Source: Prevotella sp. P6B1
Lineage (GTDB): Bacteria; Bacteroidota; Bacteroidia; Bacteroidales; Bacteroidaceae
Assembly (NCBI RefSeq): GCF_000702825.1
Contig: NZ_JNKF01000015.1
Location: 168,090 to 232,089 of the forward strand
Direction: 5' to 3'
Length of the DNA: 64,000 bases
Part shown: positions 34,233 to 48,629 of the stretch, one piece after another
How the letters are laid out: every line of letters begins with the position of its first letter
Numbering within the stretch: the stretch's first letter is position 1
Notes under the pieces: generated by a model
What the model was told of the DNA's origin: nothing
The model's database searches: none
What the model saw: the letters and a program-made list of their open reading frames with translations, nothing else
Translations under genes and position numbers: made by a program

Positions 34233-35684
34233 ATGGGTGGATTTTTTGGAACCATTTCCACTAAGTGCTGTGTGAACGATCTGTTCTACGGCACCGATTA
34301 TAATTCGCACCTGGGTACTAAGCGTGCGGGATTGGTAACGTTTGATAAGGAGAAAGGATTTAGTCGTAAGATTCACAACCTGGAGCGTGATTACTTCCGC
34401 TCGAAGTTTGAGGATGAACTCGACTCGTTTTCAGGACAACAGGGTATCGGCGTCATCAGCGATACCGACCCACAACCCATACTCGTTAACTCGCACTTAG
34501 GTCGCTATGCTGTGGTGACAGTAGCGAAAATCAATAACCTGGAGGAGATTGCACAGGAACTACTGGACCGTCGTATGCACTTCAGCGAGTATTCGGCCAA
34601 CACCATCAACCAGACCGAACTGGTGGCCCTGCTCATCAATATGGGGCGCACCTTCGTTGAGGGTATCAACCTGGTATATAAAAAGATTGAGGGCTCGTGC
34701 TCCATGCTCATCCTCACTGAGAAGGGAATCATTGCCGCACGCGACTTCCTGGGCCGCACACCTATCGTGATTGGCCAGAAGGAGGGTGCCTACGCTGTGA
34801 GCAGCGAGACGACCAGTTTCCCCAATCTCGATTATAAGCGTGTGAGAGACCTGGGACCAGGCGAGATTGTGCTGCTGACAGCTGACAAGATGGAGGTGCT
34901 TCAGGCCCCATTCAAGCGCGAGCAGATCTGTTCGTTCCTCTGGGTGTACTACGGATTCCCTGCTTCGGACTATAATGGTATCAACGTAGAGAATGTGCGT
35001 GAGACCAATGGTAAGATGATGGGTGAGAAGGACGATACCGAGGTGGACTGCGTTTGCGGTGTGCCCGACTCGGGTGTTGGTATGGCGCTGGGTTATGCCG
35101 AGGGTAAGGGTGTGCCTTACAAGCGTGCCGTACTGAAATATACACCTACCTGGCCACGCTCGTTTACACCTGGCAACCAGGAGCGTCGCTCGCTGGTGGC
35201 TAAGATGAAGCTGATTCCTAACCCAGCCCTGCTGAAGGATCAGCGCGTGGTGTTCTGCGACGACTCTATCGTACGTGGCACTCAGCTGAAGGACAACGTG
35301 AAGACCTTCTTTGAGTATGGCGCCAAGGAGGTGCACTGTCGTATCTCTTGTCCACCACTGGTGTATGGCTGTCCGTTTATCGGCTTCACCTCATCGAAGA
35401 GCGATATGGAGCTGATTACCCGTCGTATCATCAAGGATTTCGAGGGCGACGACAAGAAGAACTTAGAGAAATATGCCCAGACCGACTCACCAGAGTACAA
35501 GCGTATGGTGGATGAGATTGCCAAGCGCCTGGGCCTGACCTCACTGAAGTTTGCCAAACTGGAGGACCTGGTGAAGAGCATCGGCATGGATAAGTGCCGC
35601 GTGTGCACACACTGCTTTGATGGCAGCAGCTACTGCCACGAGCACGACCAGGAGGATGATCGCCAGTTGAAGCTGGACTTCTAA
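34233..35684 (+). CDS. Amidophosphoribosyltransferase-like protein lacking the N-terminal cysteine
   Basis: A PurF paralogue of 483 residues. The N-terminal Ntn glutaminase fold is recognisable (GTDYNSHLGTKRAG, AARDFLGRTPIVIG), but the start is MGGFFGT: the Cys that follows Met in every active class II glutaminase is Gly. The phosphoribosyltransferase half is intact, with VVFCDDSIVRGTQLKDN as the PRPP motif, and C-terminal cysteines (CRVCTHC) could hold a metal centre. It may use free ammonia or act in regulation. The shorter N-terminus is supported because the ATG follows the MaoC stop by five bases. Confidence 0.85.
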   Translation: MGGFFGTISTKCCVNDLFYGTDYNSHLGTKRAGLVTFDKEKGFSRKIHNLERDYFRSKFEDELDSFSGQQGIGVISDTDPQPILVNSHLGRYAVVTVAKINNLEEIAQELLDRRMHFSEYSANTINQTELVALLINMGRTFVEGINLVYKKIEGSCSMLILTEKGIIAARDFLGRTPIVIGQKEGAYAVSSETTSFPNLDYKRVRDLGPGEIVLLTADKMEVLQAPFKREQICSFLWVYYGFPASDYNGINVENVRETNGKMMGEKDDTEVDCVCGVPDSGVGMALGYAEGKGVPYKRAVLKYTPTWPRSFTPGNQERRSLVAKMKLIPNPALLKDQRVVFCDDSIVRGTQLKDNVKTFFEYGAKEVHCRISCPPLVYGCPFIGFTSSKSDMELITRRIIKDFEGDDKKNLEKYAQTDSPEYKRMVDEIAKRLGLTSLKFAKLEDLVKSIGMDKCRVCTHCFDGSSYCHEHDQEDDRQLKLDF

Positions 35685-35693
35685 AAGAAAGAA

Positions 35694-37628
35694 TCAGATT
35701 TTTGAGACGAGGCCGTCGGCCTGGCGGATATACTCCTCGTCGGAAAGATAATCCAATGCAGCATCGAGTTCGCTTTCGGGCAGCTCGATGCTTTTTATGT
35801 CTGTTATGGGGTGGGGCTGTCCGTCGCTGAGCAGTTGCAGGATGCGGGTGGCAGCCTGGTTCATGCGTGGCTCTGACACCAACCCCTCCTTGCGGTGCGT
35901 CAGACAGACATCGCACTGGGCACAGTCGTGATCGTTGTGCTCGCCGAAATAGCGCAACAGCTGGCGACTGCGGCATACATCGTTGCAGGTGGCATATTCA
36001 ATCATGGCGTGGATGCGCTGTGCGAACTGCGACTTGCGTTCCTCGTACACCTCGGGCATCAGCTGGATATGCTCCATATCCTCGCGGCGCTGGGTATAGC
36101 GGATGTAGGGGGTCTTCTTCTGCGGAATGAAATGCAGGATGTGGCGCTGCGACAGACTCTTCAGCGTGAGATATACCTGCTGGGGCTGCAGCTGGGTGAC
36201 GGTGGCGAGAAAGGCCTCGTCGATATAGTTGTAATCGGTGAAGAGACCGCCGTAGTTGCGCAGGAGGGCAGTGATGACCAGCTCTTCGTTGGCGCTGTTG
36301 TTCTCTAATCGGTACAGGTCGTTACGGCTCACGGTGAACATGACGCGTGCCTGATTTTCCTGCTCTTCGGTGTACTCGATATAGCCGGCACGCTGCAGTA
36401 TCTTGAGCGCAGAATCGACCTGGATGGGGAAGTGGTGGAAGTTATGACAGAACTTATCGATATTAAACTCGAAGGTAAAGCCGTAGCCCGAGCCTACGCC
36501 TATCTGATAATAGTAGGCCAGATGCTCATATACCTGACGGATATAGTCCTTGTCGGGGAAGGTGTCGGCAATGCGCTTCTGCAGCTTGCGCTCGTCGGCA
36601 TGGTTGTAAAGCAGTACGGCATAGGCCTTCAGACCATCGCGACCAGCACGACCTGCCTCCTGGAAGTAGGCCTCGATGCTGTCAGGACAGTCTACATGGA
36701 TCACCAACCGTACATCGGGTTTGTCGATACCCATACCAAAGGCGTTGGTGGCCACCATCACGCGTTGCTGGTTGGCCTGCCACTCACGCTGACGCTGGTC
36801 CTTGGCACAGGCGTCCAAGCCTGCGTGGTAGAAGGTGGCGCTGATGCCTGCCTCGTTGAGTAGCTCGGCATACTCTTTGGTGCGACGGCGACTGCGCGCA
36901 TAGACAATGGCCGAGCCTTTCATGCTCTTGAGGATATGGATGAACTGCCCGATCTTATCATCGGCCTGACGCACCACATAAGCCAGGTTCTTGCGCTCGA
37001 AGCTCATGCGGAAGACGTTGAAACTTTGAACATTTGTCTTTGAACTATGAACTTTCAGGCGCTCCTGGATGTCGTCAACCACCTGTGGGGTGGCGGTGGC
37101 AGTGAGTGCCAATACGGGCACGTCGGGTACCAGCTTGCGTATCTGTGCAATCTGCAGGTAGGAGGGACGGAAATCGTAGCCCCACTGCGAAATACAATGG
37201 GCCTCATCGACCGTGATAAAGCTCACCTGCATGTGGCGGAGCTTGGCTTGAAAAAGATCGGACGAGAGTCGCTCTGGTGAGACGTAGAGCAACTTGATGC
37301 CGCCAAAGATGGCGTTCTCGAGGGTGATGATAATCTCCTCGCGGGTCAGACCGCTGTAGATGGCTGCTGCCTTAATGCTGCGTCGACGCAGATTGTCGAC
37401 CTGGTCCTTCATCAAGGCAATGAGTGGGGTGATGACGATACACGTACCTGCTTGTGCTAAGGCTGGTACCTGGAAGGTGATCGACTTGCCGCCACCTGTA
37501 GGCATCAAGCCTAAGGTGTCGTGGCCACTACCGATAGACTCGATGATTTCGCGCTGAATTCCGCGGAAATCATCGTAGCCCCAGTATTGTTTAAGTATCT
37601 GTTGATATTGATCACTCTTCACACTCAC
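35694..37628 (-). CDS. recQ: ATP-dependent DNA helicase RecQ
   Basis: A 3'-5' SF2 helicase of 644 residues for repair and recombination. Motif I is GLMPTGGGKSITFQ (about residues 40-53), motif II TVDEAHCISQWG, motif VI QEAGRAGRDG. The RQC zinc site is CNDVCRSRQLLRYFGE with CAQCDVC. The C-terminal winged-helix domain ends the protein; I see no HRDC domain. It lies six bases after recJ in the same orientation, so the two repair genes probably form an operon. Confidence 0.94.
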   Translation of the reverse strand: MSVKSDQYQQILKQYWGYDDFRGIQREIIESIGSGHDTLGLMPTGGGKSITFQVPALAQAGTCIVITPLIALMKDQVDNLRRRSIKAAAIYSGLTREEIIITLENAIFGGIKLLYVSPERLSSDLFQAKLRHMQVSFITVDEAHCISQWGYDFRPSYLQIAQIRKLVPDVPVLALTATATPQVVDDIQERLKVHSSKTNVQSFNVFRMSFERKNLAYVVRQADDKIGQFIHILKSMKGSAIVYARSRRRTKEYAELLNEAGISATFYHAGLDACAKDQRQREWQANQQRVMVATNAFGMGIDKPDVRLVIHVDCPDSIEAYFQEAGRAGRDGLKAYAVLLYNHADERKLQKRIADTFPDKDYIRQVYEHLAYYYQIGVGSGYGFTFEFNIDKFCHNFHHFPIQVDSALKILQRAGYIEYTEEQENQARVMFTVSRNDLYRLENNSANEELVITALLRNYGGLFTDYNYIDEAFLATVTQLQPQQVYLTLKSLSQRHILHFIPQKKTPYIRYTQRREDMEHIQLMPEVYEERKSQFAQRIHAMIEYATCNDVCRSRQLLRYFGEHNDHDCAQCDVCLTHRKEGLVSEPRMNQAATRILQLLSDGQPHPITDIKSIELPESELDAALDYLSDEEYIRQADGLVSKI

Positions 37629-37634
37629 TATTCA

Positions 37635-39359
37635 CTATTCACTCTCAGAGGGTTGAATATCTTCAATCTGCAACTGGACCTCAGTGCGCTTGTAGATGTT
37701 GTCCTCGATGGTATAGACGATATCGAACGAACGTTTCGACTTGATATAGCGTGCCGAACCGCTCTGGCCGAAGGCAATACCATTGAGTACGTTGCTCGAC
37801 TTGGAGTCGACCAGTTCGAGCTTGATATGCTCCTGTTGGCGACCCACTACCTTCGAGGTGCCGTAGTCGTACACATTACGTGTGCAGAACAGTGGCTTGG
37901 GGTTGTCGGGACCATGAGGGGCAAACTTCTTCAGGTCGTTGTGCAGTTTCTTGGTGACCTCCTTGAAGTCGATCATGGCATCGATATCGAGGGTAGCCTC
38001 TGTCTGTTCGGGCTGGATATGTTCCATCACGTACTTCTGGAAACGGCTGCGGAACTCGGGGATATTCTCGATTTTCAGCGACAGACCGACTGCATAGGTA
38101 TGACCACCGAAATTCTCGAGCAGATCGCGACAGCTCTTGATGGCATCGTAGATGTCGTAGCCAGCCACACTGCGTGCAGAGCCTGTGGCGATACCATTAA
38201 ACTTGGTGAGCACCACCGTGGGCTTGTAATAGAGCTCGGTGAGGCGGGATGCCACAATACCGATGACGCCTTTCTTCCAGTTCTCATCGTAGAGCACGAT
38301 GCTGGCATTCTGTTTCTGGCTCTCCAGCTTTTCTACTATCTGGTTGGCCTCTTCGGTCATCTGCTTGTCTACATCCTTACGCTGCTCGTTGTATTCGTTG
38401 ATATGATTAGCCTCCGATAGCGCTTTCTGCAGGTCTTTTTCAACCAGCAGGTCGACAGCCTCGGTACCATTCTGCATGCGTCCTGATGCATTGATACGTG
38501 GGCCGATCTTGAACACGATATCGCTCATGGTGATTTCGCGCCCTGTCAGTCCGCAGATGTCGATGATGGCTTTCAAGCCCACCGATGGACTCTGATTGAG
38601 CTGCTTCAGTCCGTGATAGGCCAGGATGCGGTTCTCGCCCATGATGGGTACGATATCGGCCGCAATGCTGACAGCACAGAAGTCGAGCAGAGGTATCAGT
38701 CGTGAGAAGGGGATGCCGTTGTTCTTGGCAAAGGCCTGCATCAGTTTAAAGCCTACACCACAGCCGCACAGGTCTTTGAAGGGGTAGGTAGAATCTACGC
38801 GTTTGGGGTTCAGAATAGCAACGGCATTAGGCAATTCATCATCTGGGACGTGGTGGTCACAGATGATGAAATCAATACCCAGACTCTTGGCATAAGCAAT
38901 CTCTTCAATTGCCTTGATACCGCAGTCAAGTACTATAATGAGCTTGATGCCTTTTTCCGCAGCATAGTGCAGTCCTTTCTTGCTGATACCATATCCTTCT
39001 TCGTAACGGTCGGGGATATAATATTCGATATTGGAATAGAACTGCTGCAGGAATTTGTACACCAAGGCAACCGCCGTACATCCATCGACATCGTAGTCGC
39101 CGTAGACCATGATGCGCTCTTTACGCCCCATGGCGTCGTTGAGCCTGTCTACCGCCACATCCATGTCGTTCATCAGGAACGGATCGATCAGCTCGTTCAG
39201 CATCGGACGGAAGAAGCGCTTGGCAGCGCTCTCCGTCTTGATGCCTCGCTGGATAAGGAGTTTGGCGAGTATCGGACTCATGCCGATTTTCTCACCGAGC
39301 TCCTTAGCCGCCGTTTGTTGTTCTGATGTAGGTGGTTCGTAATTCCATTTAAAATGCAT
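37635..39359 (-). CDS. recJ: Single-stranded-DNA-specific exonuclease RecJ
   Basis: A 5'-3' ssDNA exonuclease of the DHH phosphoesterase family, 574 residues. The metal ligands are in VYGDYDVDGCTAVAL (about residues 80-95), VLDCGIKA and ICDHHVPDDELP, the DHH motif proper. The DHHA1 nucleic-acid domain is around residues 350-450, with the GGHTYAVGLSL motif. The start codon overlaps the stop of the upstream peptidase gene (TAATG), and recQ follows six bases later. RecQ and RecJ work together at stalled forks, so the linkage makes functional sense. Confidence 0.95.
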   Translation of the reverse strand: MHFKWNYEPPTSEQQTAAKELGEKIGMSPILAKLLIQRGIKTESAAKRFFRPMLNELIDPFLMNDMDVAVDRLNDAMGRKERIMVYGDYDVDGCTAVALVYKFLQQFYSNIEYYIPDRYEEGYGISKKGLHYAAEKGIKLIIVLDCGIKAIEEIAYAKSLGIDFIICDHHVPDDELPNAVAILNPKRVDSTYPFKDLCGCGVGFKLMQAFAKNNGIPFSRLIPLLDFCAVSIAADIVPIMGENRILAYHGLKQLNQSPSVGLKAIIDICGLTGREITMSDIVFKIGPRINASGRMQNGTEAVDLLVEKDLQKALSEANHINEYNEQRKDVDKQMTEEANQIVEKLESQKQNASIVLYDENWKKGVIGIVASRLTELYYKPTVVLTKFNGIATGSARSVAGYDIYDAIKSCRDLLENFGGHTYAVGLSLKIENIPEFRSRFQKYVMEHIQPEQTEATLDIDAMIDFKEVTKKLHNDLKKFAPHGPDNPKPLFCTRNVYDYGTSKVVGRQQEHIKLELVDSKSSNVLNGIAFGQSGSARYIKSKRSFDIVYTIEDNIYKRTEVQLQIEDIQPSESE

Positions 39360-40564
39360 TAGATACCGAGCTTTTTACGTATATCTGCAGGAATAGCGTT
39401 CTTATTAATCAGGAAGTCCATCGTGTTCAGAGCGATGTAGTCCTTGGTCATATACCAGATTCCCTTGTAGGCACCAGTCTCGCCCCAAGAGTTCTTTACC
39501 ATGTAATACAGTTTGCCGTTCTGGTCCTTTGCCACACCGTAGATCAGCATGCCGTGGTCGTCGGTCAGCTCCCAGTTGTCGAAACGCTCCTGGCGCATCT
39601 GCTGGGTAGGCTTTACCTCAGGCACCTTGCAACCCAGTGAGTCGATCACGTTGCGCTTCTTGTCGGGTGACAGGTTCAGCCAACGGGCCATATCGCTACC
39701 AGCCAGGCTCTTGGTGGCGTTGCCGTCAACAGCGTAAGCCAGACCATTGCGGGTGAAACCCTCTTCTGATACGTCGCCGCCCCAAGCGATGGTGTAGCCG
39801 TTCTCAACAGCATTGTCGATCACGCGCATCATCTCGTCCATAGGCAGGTTGTAGCTCTGTGGGAAGCGCCAGTTGTCCTGTACCTCTACAGCGAAAGTAG
39901 AGTAGAAGGGATGGTGAGTATAGCTGGTGATGCTGACATAGTCGTCGAGGTTCAGACCGAGTGTAGCCATGAAGCTCTTTGGGGTGTACTCCTTGCCCTC
40001 GAAGGTGAACTTCTCAGGGCACTTGCCCAGGTAGGCATCGAGGATACCCTGCAAGCCAACCTTCCACTGGTTTGAGATCTTACGGGCGCTGCTCTTGGCA
40101 ATAGCTGCAACGTAAGGCTCCAGCTGACCGAAGAACTCGTTGAAGTTGTTGAGTGAGTCGCCATACAGTGAGCCAGGGAAAGGCATGATGCCCTGAGGCA
40201 CGATACCGTGAGTCTTCAGTGTGTGGAGTACGTCCTCGGCCGATCCGCCCTGAGCAAACTGGCAGTCGCCATGATAGCGAACCACCTGGATAGCGCGCTC
40301 CATGTAGGTCTTGTTGGCTACGAACGACTCGTCGAGATCGTAAGTCTTACCAGTAGCCTTCAGAATCTCTGCCTCGAAATAAGAGAGGGTAGAGTAGTCC
40401 CAGCACGTACCCGAACGGTTCTGGTCCTTGATGCTGGTGATGGGGTTCTCCTTCACCACAGTGAATACTGGCTTGTTGGCATCTTTTGCTGGCGCCTTCT
40501 TCTTGGCTGCCGATGCGCTCAGAGCTACCAATGTAGCGAGCGCAAGTGTTGTCATTTTCTTCAT
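39359..40564 (-). CDS. Secreted C1-family cysteine peptidase (aminopeptidase C / bleomycin hydrolase-like)
   Basis: A peptidase of 401 residues with a signal peptide ending SASA at about residue 19. The catalytic Cys is in DQNRSGTCWDYSTLSYFE (about 55), the His in DDHGMLIYGVAKD, and the Asn in MVKNSWGETG; all three are present. The broad insertions match bleomycin hydrolase-type C1B enzymes. Unlike cytoplasmic PepC, it should act in the periplasm, trimming peptides for uptake. Its stop overlaps the recJ start by one base. Confidence 0.9.
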   Translation of the reverse strand: MKKMTTLALATLVALSASAAKKKAPAKDANKPVFTVVKENPITSIKDQNRSGTCWDYSTLSYFEAEILKATGKTYDLDESFVANKTYMERAIQVVRYHGDCQFAQGGSAEDVLHTLKTHGIVPQGIMPFPGSLYGDSLNNFNEFFGQLEPYVAAIAKSSARKISNQWKVGLQGILDAYLGKCPEKFTFEGKEYTPKSFMATLGLNLDDYVSITSYTHHPFYSTFAVEVQDNWRFPQSYNLPMDEMMRVIDNAVENGYTIAWGGDVSEEGFTRNGLAYAVDGNATKSLAGSDMARWLNLSPDKKRNVIDSLGCKVPEVKPTQQMRQERFDNWELTDDHGMLIYGVAKDQNGKLYYMVKNSWGETGAYKGIWYMTKDYIALNTMDFLINKNAIPADIRKKLGI

Positions 40565-40625
40565 TTTGTGTTATTTTTATAATTATTTCCTATTTCCCCT
40601 AATTGTTTTATCCCAAAAACTATTT

Positions 40626-43260
<2,635 letters not shown>

Positions 43261-43261
<1 letters not shown>

Positions 43262-43298
43262 ACAAATATCCCCCGCCAGCTGGCGGGGGATATTTGTT
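43261..43298. terminator. Perfect 38-bp palindrome, bidirectional terminator
   Basis: Two 19-base halves (each AACAAATATCCCCCGCCAG when read inward) are exact complements. A-runs lie on the left and T-runs on the right, so it can end both the trpS and trmD transcripts. It fills the whole space between the two stop codons. Confidence 0.85.
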
Positions 43299-43979
43299 TT
43301 ATTTCTCTTTCAGCAAGTCGGGGCGAAGCCTGCGGGTGCGTTCCATCGCTTGCTCAAACTCCCACTCACGTATTTTGGCTTCGTTGCCGCTCAGTAATAT
43401 CTCTGGCACTTTCCAGCCTTTGTAGTCGGCAGGGCGCGTATAGATAGGTGCTGCCAAGATATCATCCTGGAAACAGTCGCTCAAGGCACTCTGTTCGTCG
43501 CCAATTACACCTGGCACTACGCGTACAATGGCATCGGCAATCATGGCTGCCACCAGTTCGCCACCTGTCAGCACGAAGTCGCCAATAGAGATCTCTTTGG
43601 TGATCAAGTGTTCACGGATACGCTGGTCGATACCTTTATAATGGCCTGCTAAGATAATCAGATTCCCCTTCAGCGAGAGTTCGTTGGCCATATGCTGGTC
43701 GAAACGCTCGCCATCTGGCGATGTAAAGATAACTTCGTCGTAATCGCGCTCAGCTTTCAGGGCGGTGATACAACGATCAATAGGCTCGCACTGCATCACC
43801 ATGCCTGCGCTGCCTCCGTATGGATAATCGTCCACTCGACGCCATTTGTCAAGGGTGTAGTCTCTCAGGTTGTGTAAACGGATTTCGGCTAATCCTTTCT
43901 TTTCTGCTCTTGCCAGGATCGACTCGTGAACAAAGCCTTCCAACATCTCTGGCAGTACGGTTATAATATCAATTCTCAT
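43299..43979 (-). CDS. trmD: tRNA (guanine-N1)-methyltransferase
   Basis: A SPOUT-class, trefoil-knotted methyltransferase of 226 residues that makes m1G37 in tRNA and prevents frameshifting. The SAM-binding knot is around [13 protein letters not shown] and [13 protein letters not shown] (about 110-150). [15 protein letters not shown] near residue 52-66 is also diagnostic. Its start overlaps the patatin stop by ATGA. The usual rimM/rplS neighbours are absent. Confidence 0.96.
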   Translation of the reverse strand: MRIDIITVLPEMLEGFVHESILARAEKKGLAEIRLHNLRDYTLDKWRRVDDYPYGGSAGMVMQCEPIDRCITALKAERDYDEVIFTSPDGERFDQHMANELSLKGNLIILAGHYKGIDQRIREHLITKEISIGDFVLTGGELVAAMIADAIVRVVPGVIGDEQSALSDCFQDDILAAPIYTRPADYKGWKVPEILLSGNEAKIREWEFEQAMERTRRLRPDLLKEK

Positions 43980-44821
43980 CTAAAAAATGCTTTAATTCTT
44001 TCTATATATTTCATGCCGGTCTCTCGACCGATATCGTAGATGCGCTGCATCTCTTCTGGGTCGTGAGAGATGTGTCCGATCTTCAAAGGTGCTTCAGGAC
44101 GGATGACCAATGCACGGCCTGTCGACTCTGCCTGATACACATATGACAACTGCTGGTTGTACATAATGTGTCGCTTGTCCATCGCCTCAATCATGTTGGG
44201 ATATTTCCTGAGGGCTATGCGCATCAGCGGCATCAGCTTGTTGTGCTCCTTGACGTAGCCGTCGGGTTGGGTGAGTATCACCAGGTTTTTCTCGTAGCCG
44301 ATGTTCTCGAAATACTCCAAAGGAATGGAATCTGCCACGCCGCCGTCAAGAACTTTCATACCTTCAAGCTCTACTATTTTCGAGGCCAAAGGCATGGATG
44401 CTGAAGCGCGGATCCAATCGTAGGTCAGCTGTTCGCCTTTGGTCAGCTGCTTGTAAACAGGCTTACCAGTCAGCACATCGGTACATACGGCATAGAACGC
44501 CATCGGGTTCTCTTCGAACGCCTGATCATCGAAAATGTCGTATTGGGTAGGGATGATATGATAGCCGAATTCTGCGTTATACAAGTTTCCCGTTTTCAGC
44601 CACGACTGCCAGCTGCAGTAGCGGTTGTCGTGCGCAAAGCGCTTGTTGTAACGCAGGGCGCGACCAGGTTGGCGGCTCTTATAGTTGCATCCAAAGGCTG
44701 CTCCTGCCGATACACCAATCAGTCCATCAGGCTCTACATGCGCTTCCATCATGACATCGAGGACGCCAGCTGTAAACAGCCCACGCATGGCGCCACCTTC
44801 TAATACCAGTCCCTTCTTCAT
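43976..44821 (-). CDS. Patatin-like phospholipase (YjjU-like)
   Basis: An acyl hydrolase of 281 residues. The oxyanion loop is [13 protein letters not shown] (about residues 4-16), the nucleophile elbow GVSAGAAFG (Ser about 40), and the catalytic Asp in [10 protein letters not shown] (about 160); this Ser-Asp dyad defines patatins. There is no signal peptide, so it should be cytoplasmic or membrane-associated. It overlaps trmD by four bases. The lipid substrate is unknown. Confidence 0.9.
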   Translation of the reverse strand: MKKGLVLEGGAMRGLFTAGVLDVMMEAHVEPDGLIGVSAGAAFGCNYKSRQPGRALRYNKRFAHDNRYCSWQSWLKTGNLYNAEFGYHIIPTQYDIFDDQAFEENPMAFYAVCTDVLTGKPVYKQLTKGEQLTYDWIRASASMPLASKIVELEGMKVLDGGVADSIPLEYFENIGYEKNLVILTQPDGYVKEHNKLMPLMRIALRKYPNMIEAMDKRHIMYNQQLSYVYQAESTGRALVIRPEAPLKIGHISHDPEEMQRIYDIGRETGMKYIERIKAFFR

Positions 44822-44873
44822 GGCTGCAAAGGTAATAAAAAAGATTGATATCTTGTTAAATTTTACTGATTAT

Positions 44874-44904
44874 TTGGCGTTTTCGCTTTTTCTACTTACT
44901 TTTG
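44874..44904 (+). promoter_or_regulatory. Promoter for the secreted protein gene at 44913
   Basis: TTG at 44874-44876 and TACTTTTG at 44897-44904, spacer 20. The start codon lies only nine bases after the -7 box, so the message is close to leaderless. Confidence 0.65.
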
Positions 44905-44912
44905 CACACGTA

Positions 44913-45908
44913 ATGAAAAAGATAGGATTACTTGTTTTTCTGCTATGGGCGGTGCAGATGGCTTGGAGTCAGGCCATCTACGATCCTAAGTGTATCACGC
45001 TGATGGATGCGCCTCTCGAAGGCCCTGATTCGGCATTTATCCAGGCATTGAAGAGTGTGGGATTCGAGGCTGTTGCTGGTGCAGACGACGATGATACCTA
45101 TCATTTCAAAGGTGATTTCTATGGTATCAAGGATGCACGGCTCGAGGTGACAGTCAACGAGCATACCAAGCTGTTCAGCGAGGCTACCGTTACCTGCGGT
45201 CCTTATCGCACACGTGAGCTCTATGAGCGCAACCAGAAGTATCTGTTGGGTAAGCTGCAGCGCGAGTGGGGCAACTTCAAGGCAAAGGGCGATGGTTCGC
45301 TCTATATCCTGACTGACTATGGTTATATCCGTCAGAGCGTCATGCTCCATGAAAACGGTGCACACTCCATCAGCTACTATTATCTCAACATGTCGCCTTA
45401 TTATAAGGATGTGTCGAACATGGGGTTGAAGGGATTTGTACAGGAGGTTATCACAGAGAATCCTGTGGCTGAGAATCCTATCGAGCATTTCGACGAGATG
45501 GGCAAACTTGAATCGGTAGGACTCACAGAACGCAAATATAATCAGGTGGGCTATCTCATGGCTGCCACGCTTACTGAAGGTGGCGAGAAAAAGCAGATTA
45601 CCTACGATTATAACGACGCTGGCAATCTGAAACGCACCATCCAGACCAATATGGTATCAGGTCTGAAACTGGTTACTGATTACAAATGGAATGACGATGG
45701 TGAGATGGTTCAGCAGAGTCAGAAAGCCTTTGATAAGGACAACGAGTGTATCATGAGTGTAACGATGAAATACAACATCGAAGAGCGCGACGATAACGAC
45801 AACTGGACTAAAAACACGCTCCACATTACCAACTGGCTGAAAGGACAGCGTGCCCAGACGATGGAAGTCGTCCAGACACGCACTATCTCTTATTGGGATG
45901 AAGACTAA
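44913..45908 (+). CDS. Secreted hypothetical protein
   Basis: A protein of 331 residues with a clear signal peptide (about 1-20, MKKIGLLVFLLWAVQMAWSQ). The mature part is acidic and strand-rich. The second half has repeats such as ITYDYNDAGNLKR and TDYKWNDDGEMVQQ that resemble YD/RHS-type beta-hairpins. I do not recognise a family with certainty. The ATG at 44913 is chosen over 44685 because it begins the signal peptide. It is convergent with ligA. Confidence 0.75.
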   Translation: MKKIGLLVFLLWAVQMAWSQAIYDPKCITLMDAPLEGPDSAFIQALKSVGFEAVAGADDDDTYHFKGDFYGIKDARLEVTVNEHTKLFSEATVTCGPYRTRELYERNQKYLLGKLQREWGNFKAKGDGSLYILTDYGYIRQSVMLHENGAHSISYYYLNMSPYYKDVSNMGLKGFVQEVITENPVAENPIEHFDEMGKLESVGLTERKYNQVGYLMAATLTEGGEKKQITYDYNDAGNLKRTIQTNMVSGLKLVTDYKWNDDGEMVQQSQKAFDKDNECIMSVTMKYNIEERDDNDNWTKNTLHITNWLKGQRAQTMEVVQTRTISYWDED

Positions 45909-45915
45909 TTGATAG

Positions 45916-48000
<2,085 letters not shown>

Positions 48001-48007
48001 TTATCAA

Positions 48008-48038
48008 TTGTCAATTTTCAATTATTTTGCTACCTTTG
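48008..48038 (+). promoter_or_regulatory. Promoter for the HExxH-like gene
   Basis: TTG at 48008-48010 and TACCTTTG at 48031-48038 with a 20-base spacer. The predicted start (about 48045) nearly coincides with the first in-frame ATG at 48048. Confidence 0.65.
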
Positions 48039-48047
48039 TCGTTACTT

Positions 48048-48521
48048 ATGTGGATGATGTTTCGTGTGGTGCCTATCATGTGGCGGGCTGTTCGTCCAAG
48101 CAAGGTGGTTGATATGCCTGCTGTGGTCAACTCTTTCTGGATGCGGAAAGGGTTTGCTGGTTTGACGTTCTTTGGCCATATCCTCACACCTAATCAGTAC
48201 GAAGCCGATCAGTTTAATCAACACGATAGAGCCATGAAGAACCACGAGATGATTCATCTGCGCCAAGCCCAGTCGTGTGGCGATTCGTGGTGGCGCTTCT
48301 ACCTATTGTATATATGGTACTGGCTCAAGGCTCTTCCTGCCAATCGGCAGCTAAAGCATGGCGCTTACCTGGTGAATCCTTTCGAGCTGGAGGCCTATCG
48401 CCACATGAATAATCTCGATTACCTGGTCAGTGGTGAGGCCACCGAATGGCGAAAGTTTGCCAAAATGTCGATAAAAGAAAGAATCAAGCTATATGAACAA
48501 AAAACTCCAGGCTTGGTATAA
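48048..48521 (+). CDS. Putative zinc-peptidase-like protein with an HEMIH motif
   Basis: A protein of about 157 residues. The sequence KNHEMIHLRQAQSC (about residues 64-77) has the HExxH zincin motif. A hydrophobic stretch (YLLYIWYWLKALP) and the pattern NPFELEAYRHMNN follow; the Glu after the motif could be the third ligand, as in M78/M56-like proteins. Downstream methionines (48054, 48057, 48078) are alternative starts. It has no signal peptide. The substrate is unknown, and it could be a non-catalytic metal binder. Its last 29 bases overlap a small ORF. Confidence 0.65.
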   Translation: MWMMFRVVPIMWRAVRPSKVVDMPAVVNSFWMRKGFAGLTFFGHILTPNQYEADQFNQHDRAMKNHEMIHLRQAQSCGDSWWRFYLLYIWYWLKALPANRQLKHGAYLVNPFELEAYRHMNNLDYLVSGEATEWRKFAKMSIKERIKLYEQKTPGLV

Positions 48522-48594
48522 ACCTGTAGCTGGAGTATTAGTGCTTTTGAATGCCTACATCGTCACCGTTGTTACCGCAAAGAAAAATAGTTGA
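48493..48594 (+). CDS. Possible 33-residue membrane peptide
   Basis: An ATG within the end of the HExxH-like gene opens a +1-frame reading of 33 residues: a basic start MNKKLQAWYKP, a hydrophobic core VAGVLVLLNAYIVTVV, and a basic end TAKKNS. The composition is that of a single-span small membrane protein, and its position would allow translational coupling. There is no independent evidence of expression. Confidence 0.35.
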   Translation: MNKKLQAWYKPVAGVLVLLNAYIVTVVTAKKNS

Positions 48595-48629
48595 CAATTC
48601 CTACTTCGCTTATAAACTCCTTTTATGCG

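Noticed and set aside
37521..38420. Antisense reading (299 codons) opposite recJ
   Set aside because: recJ has intact DHH and DHHA1 motifs; the antisense product is a hydrophobic shadow.
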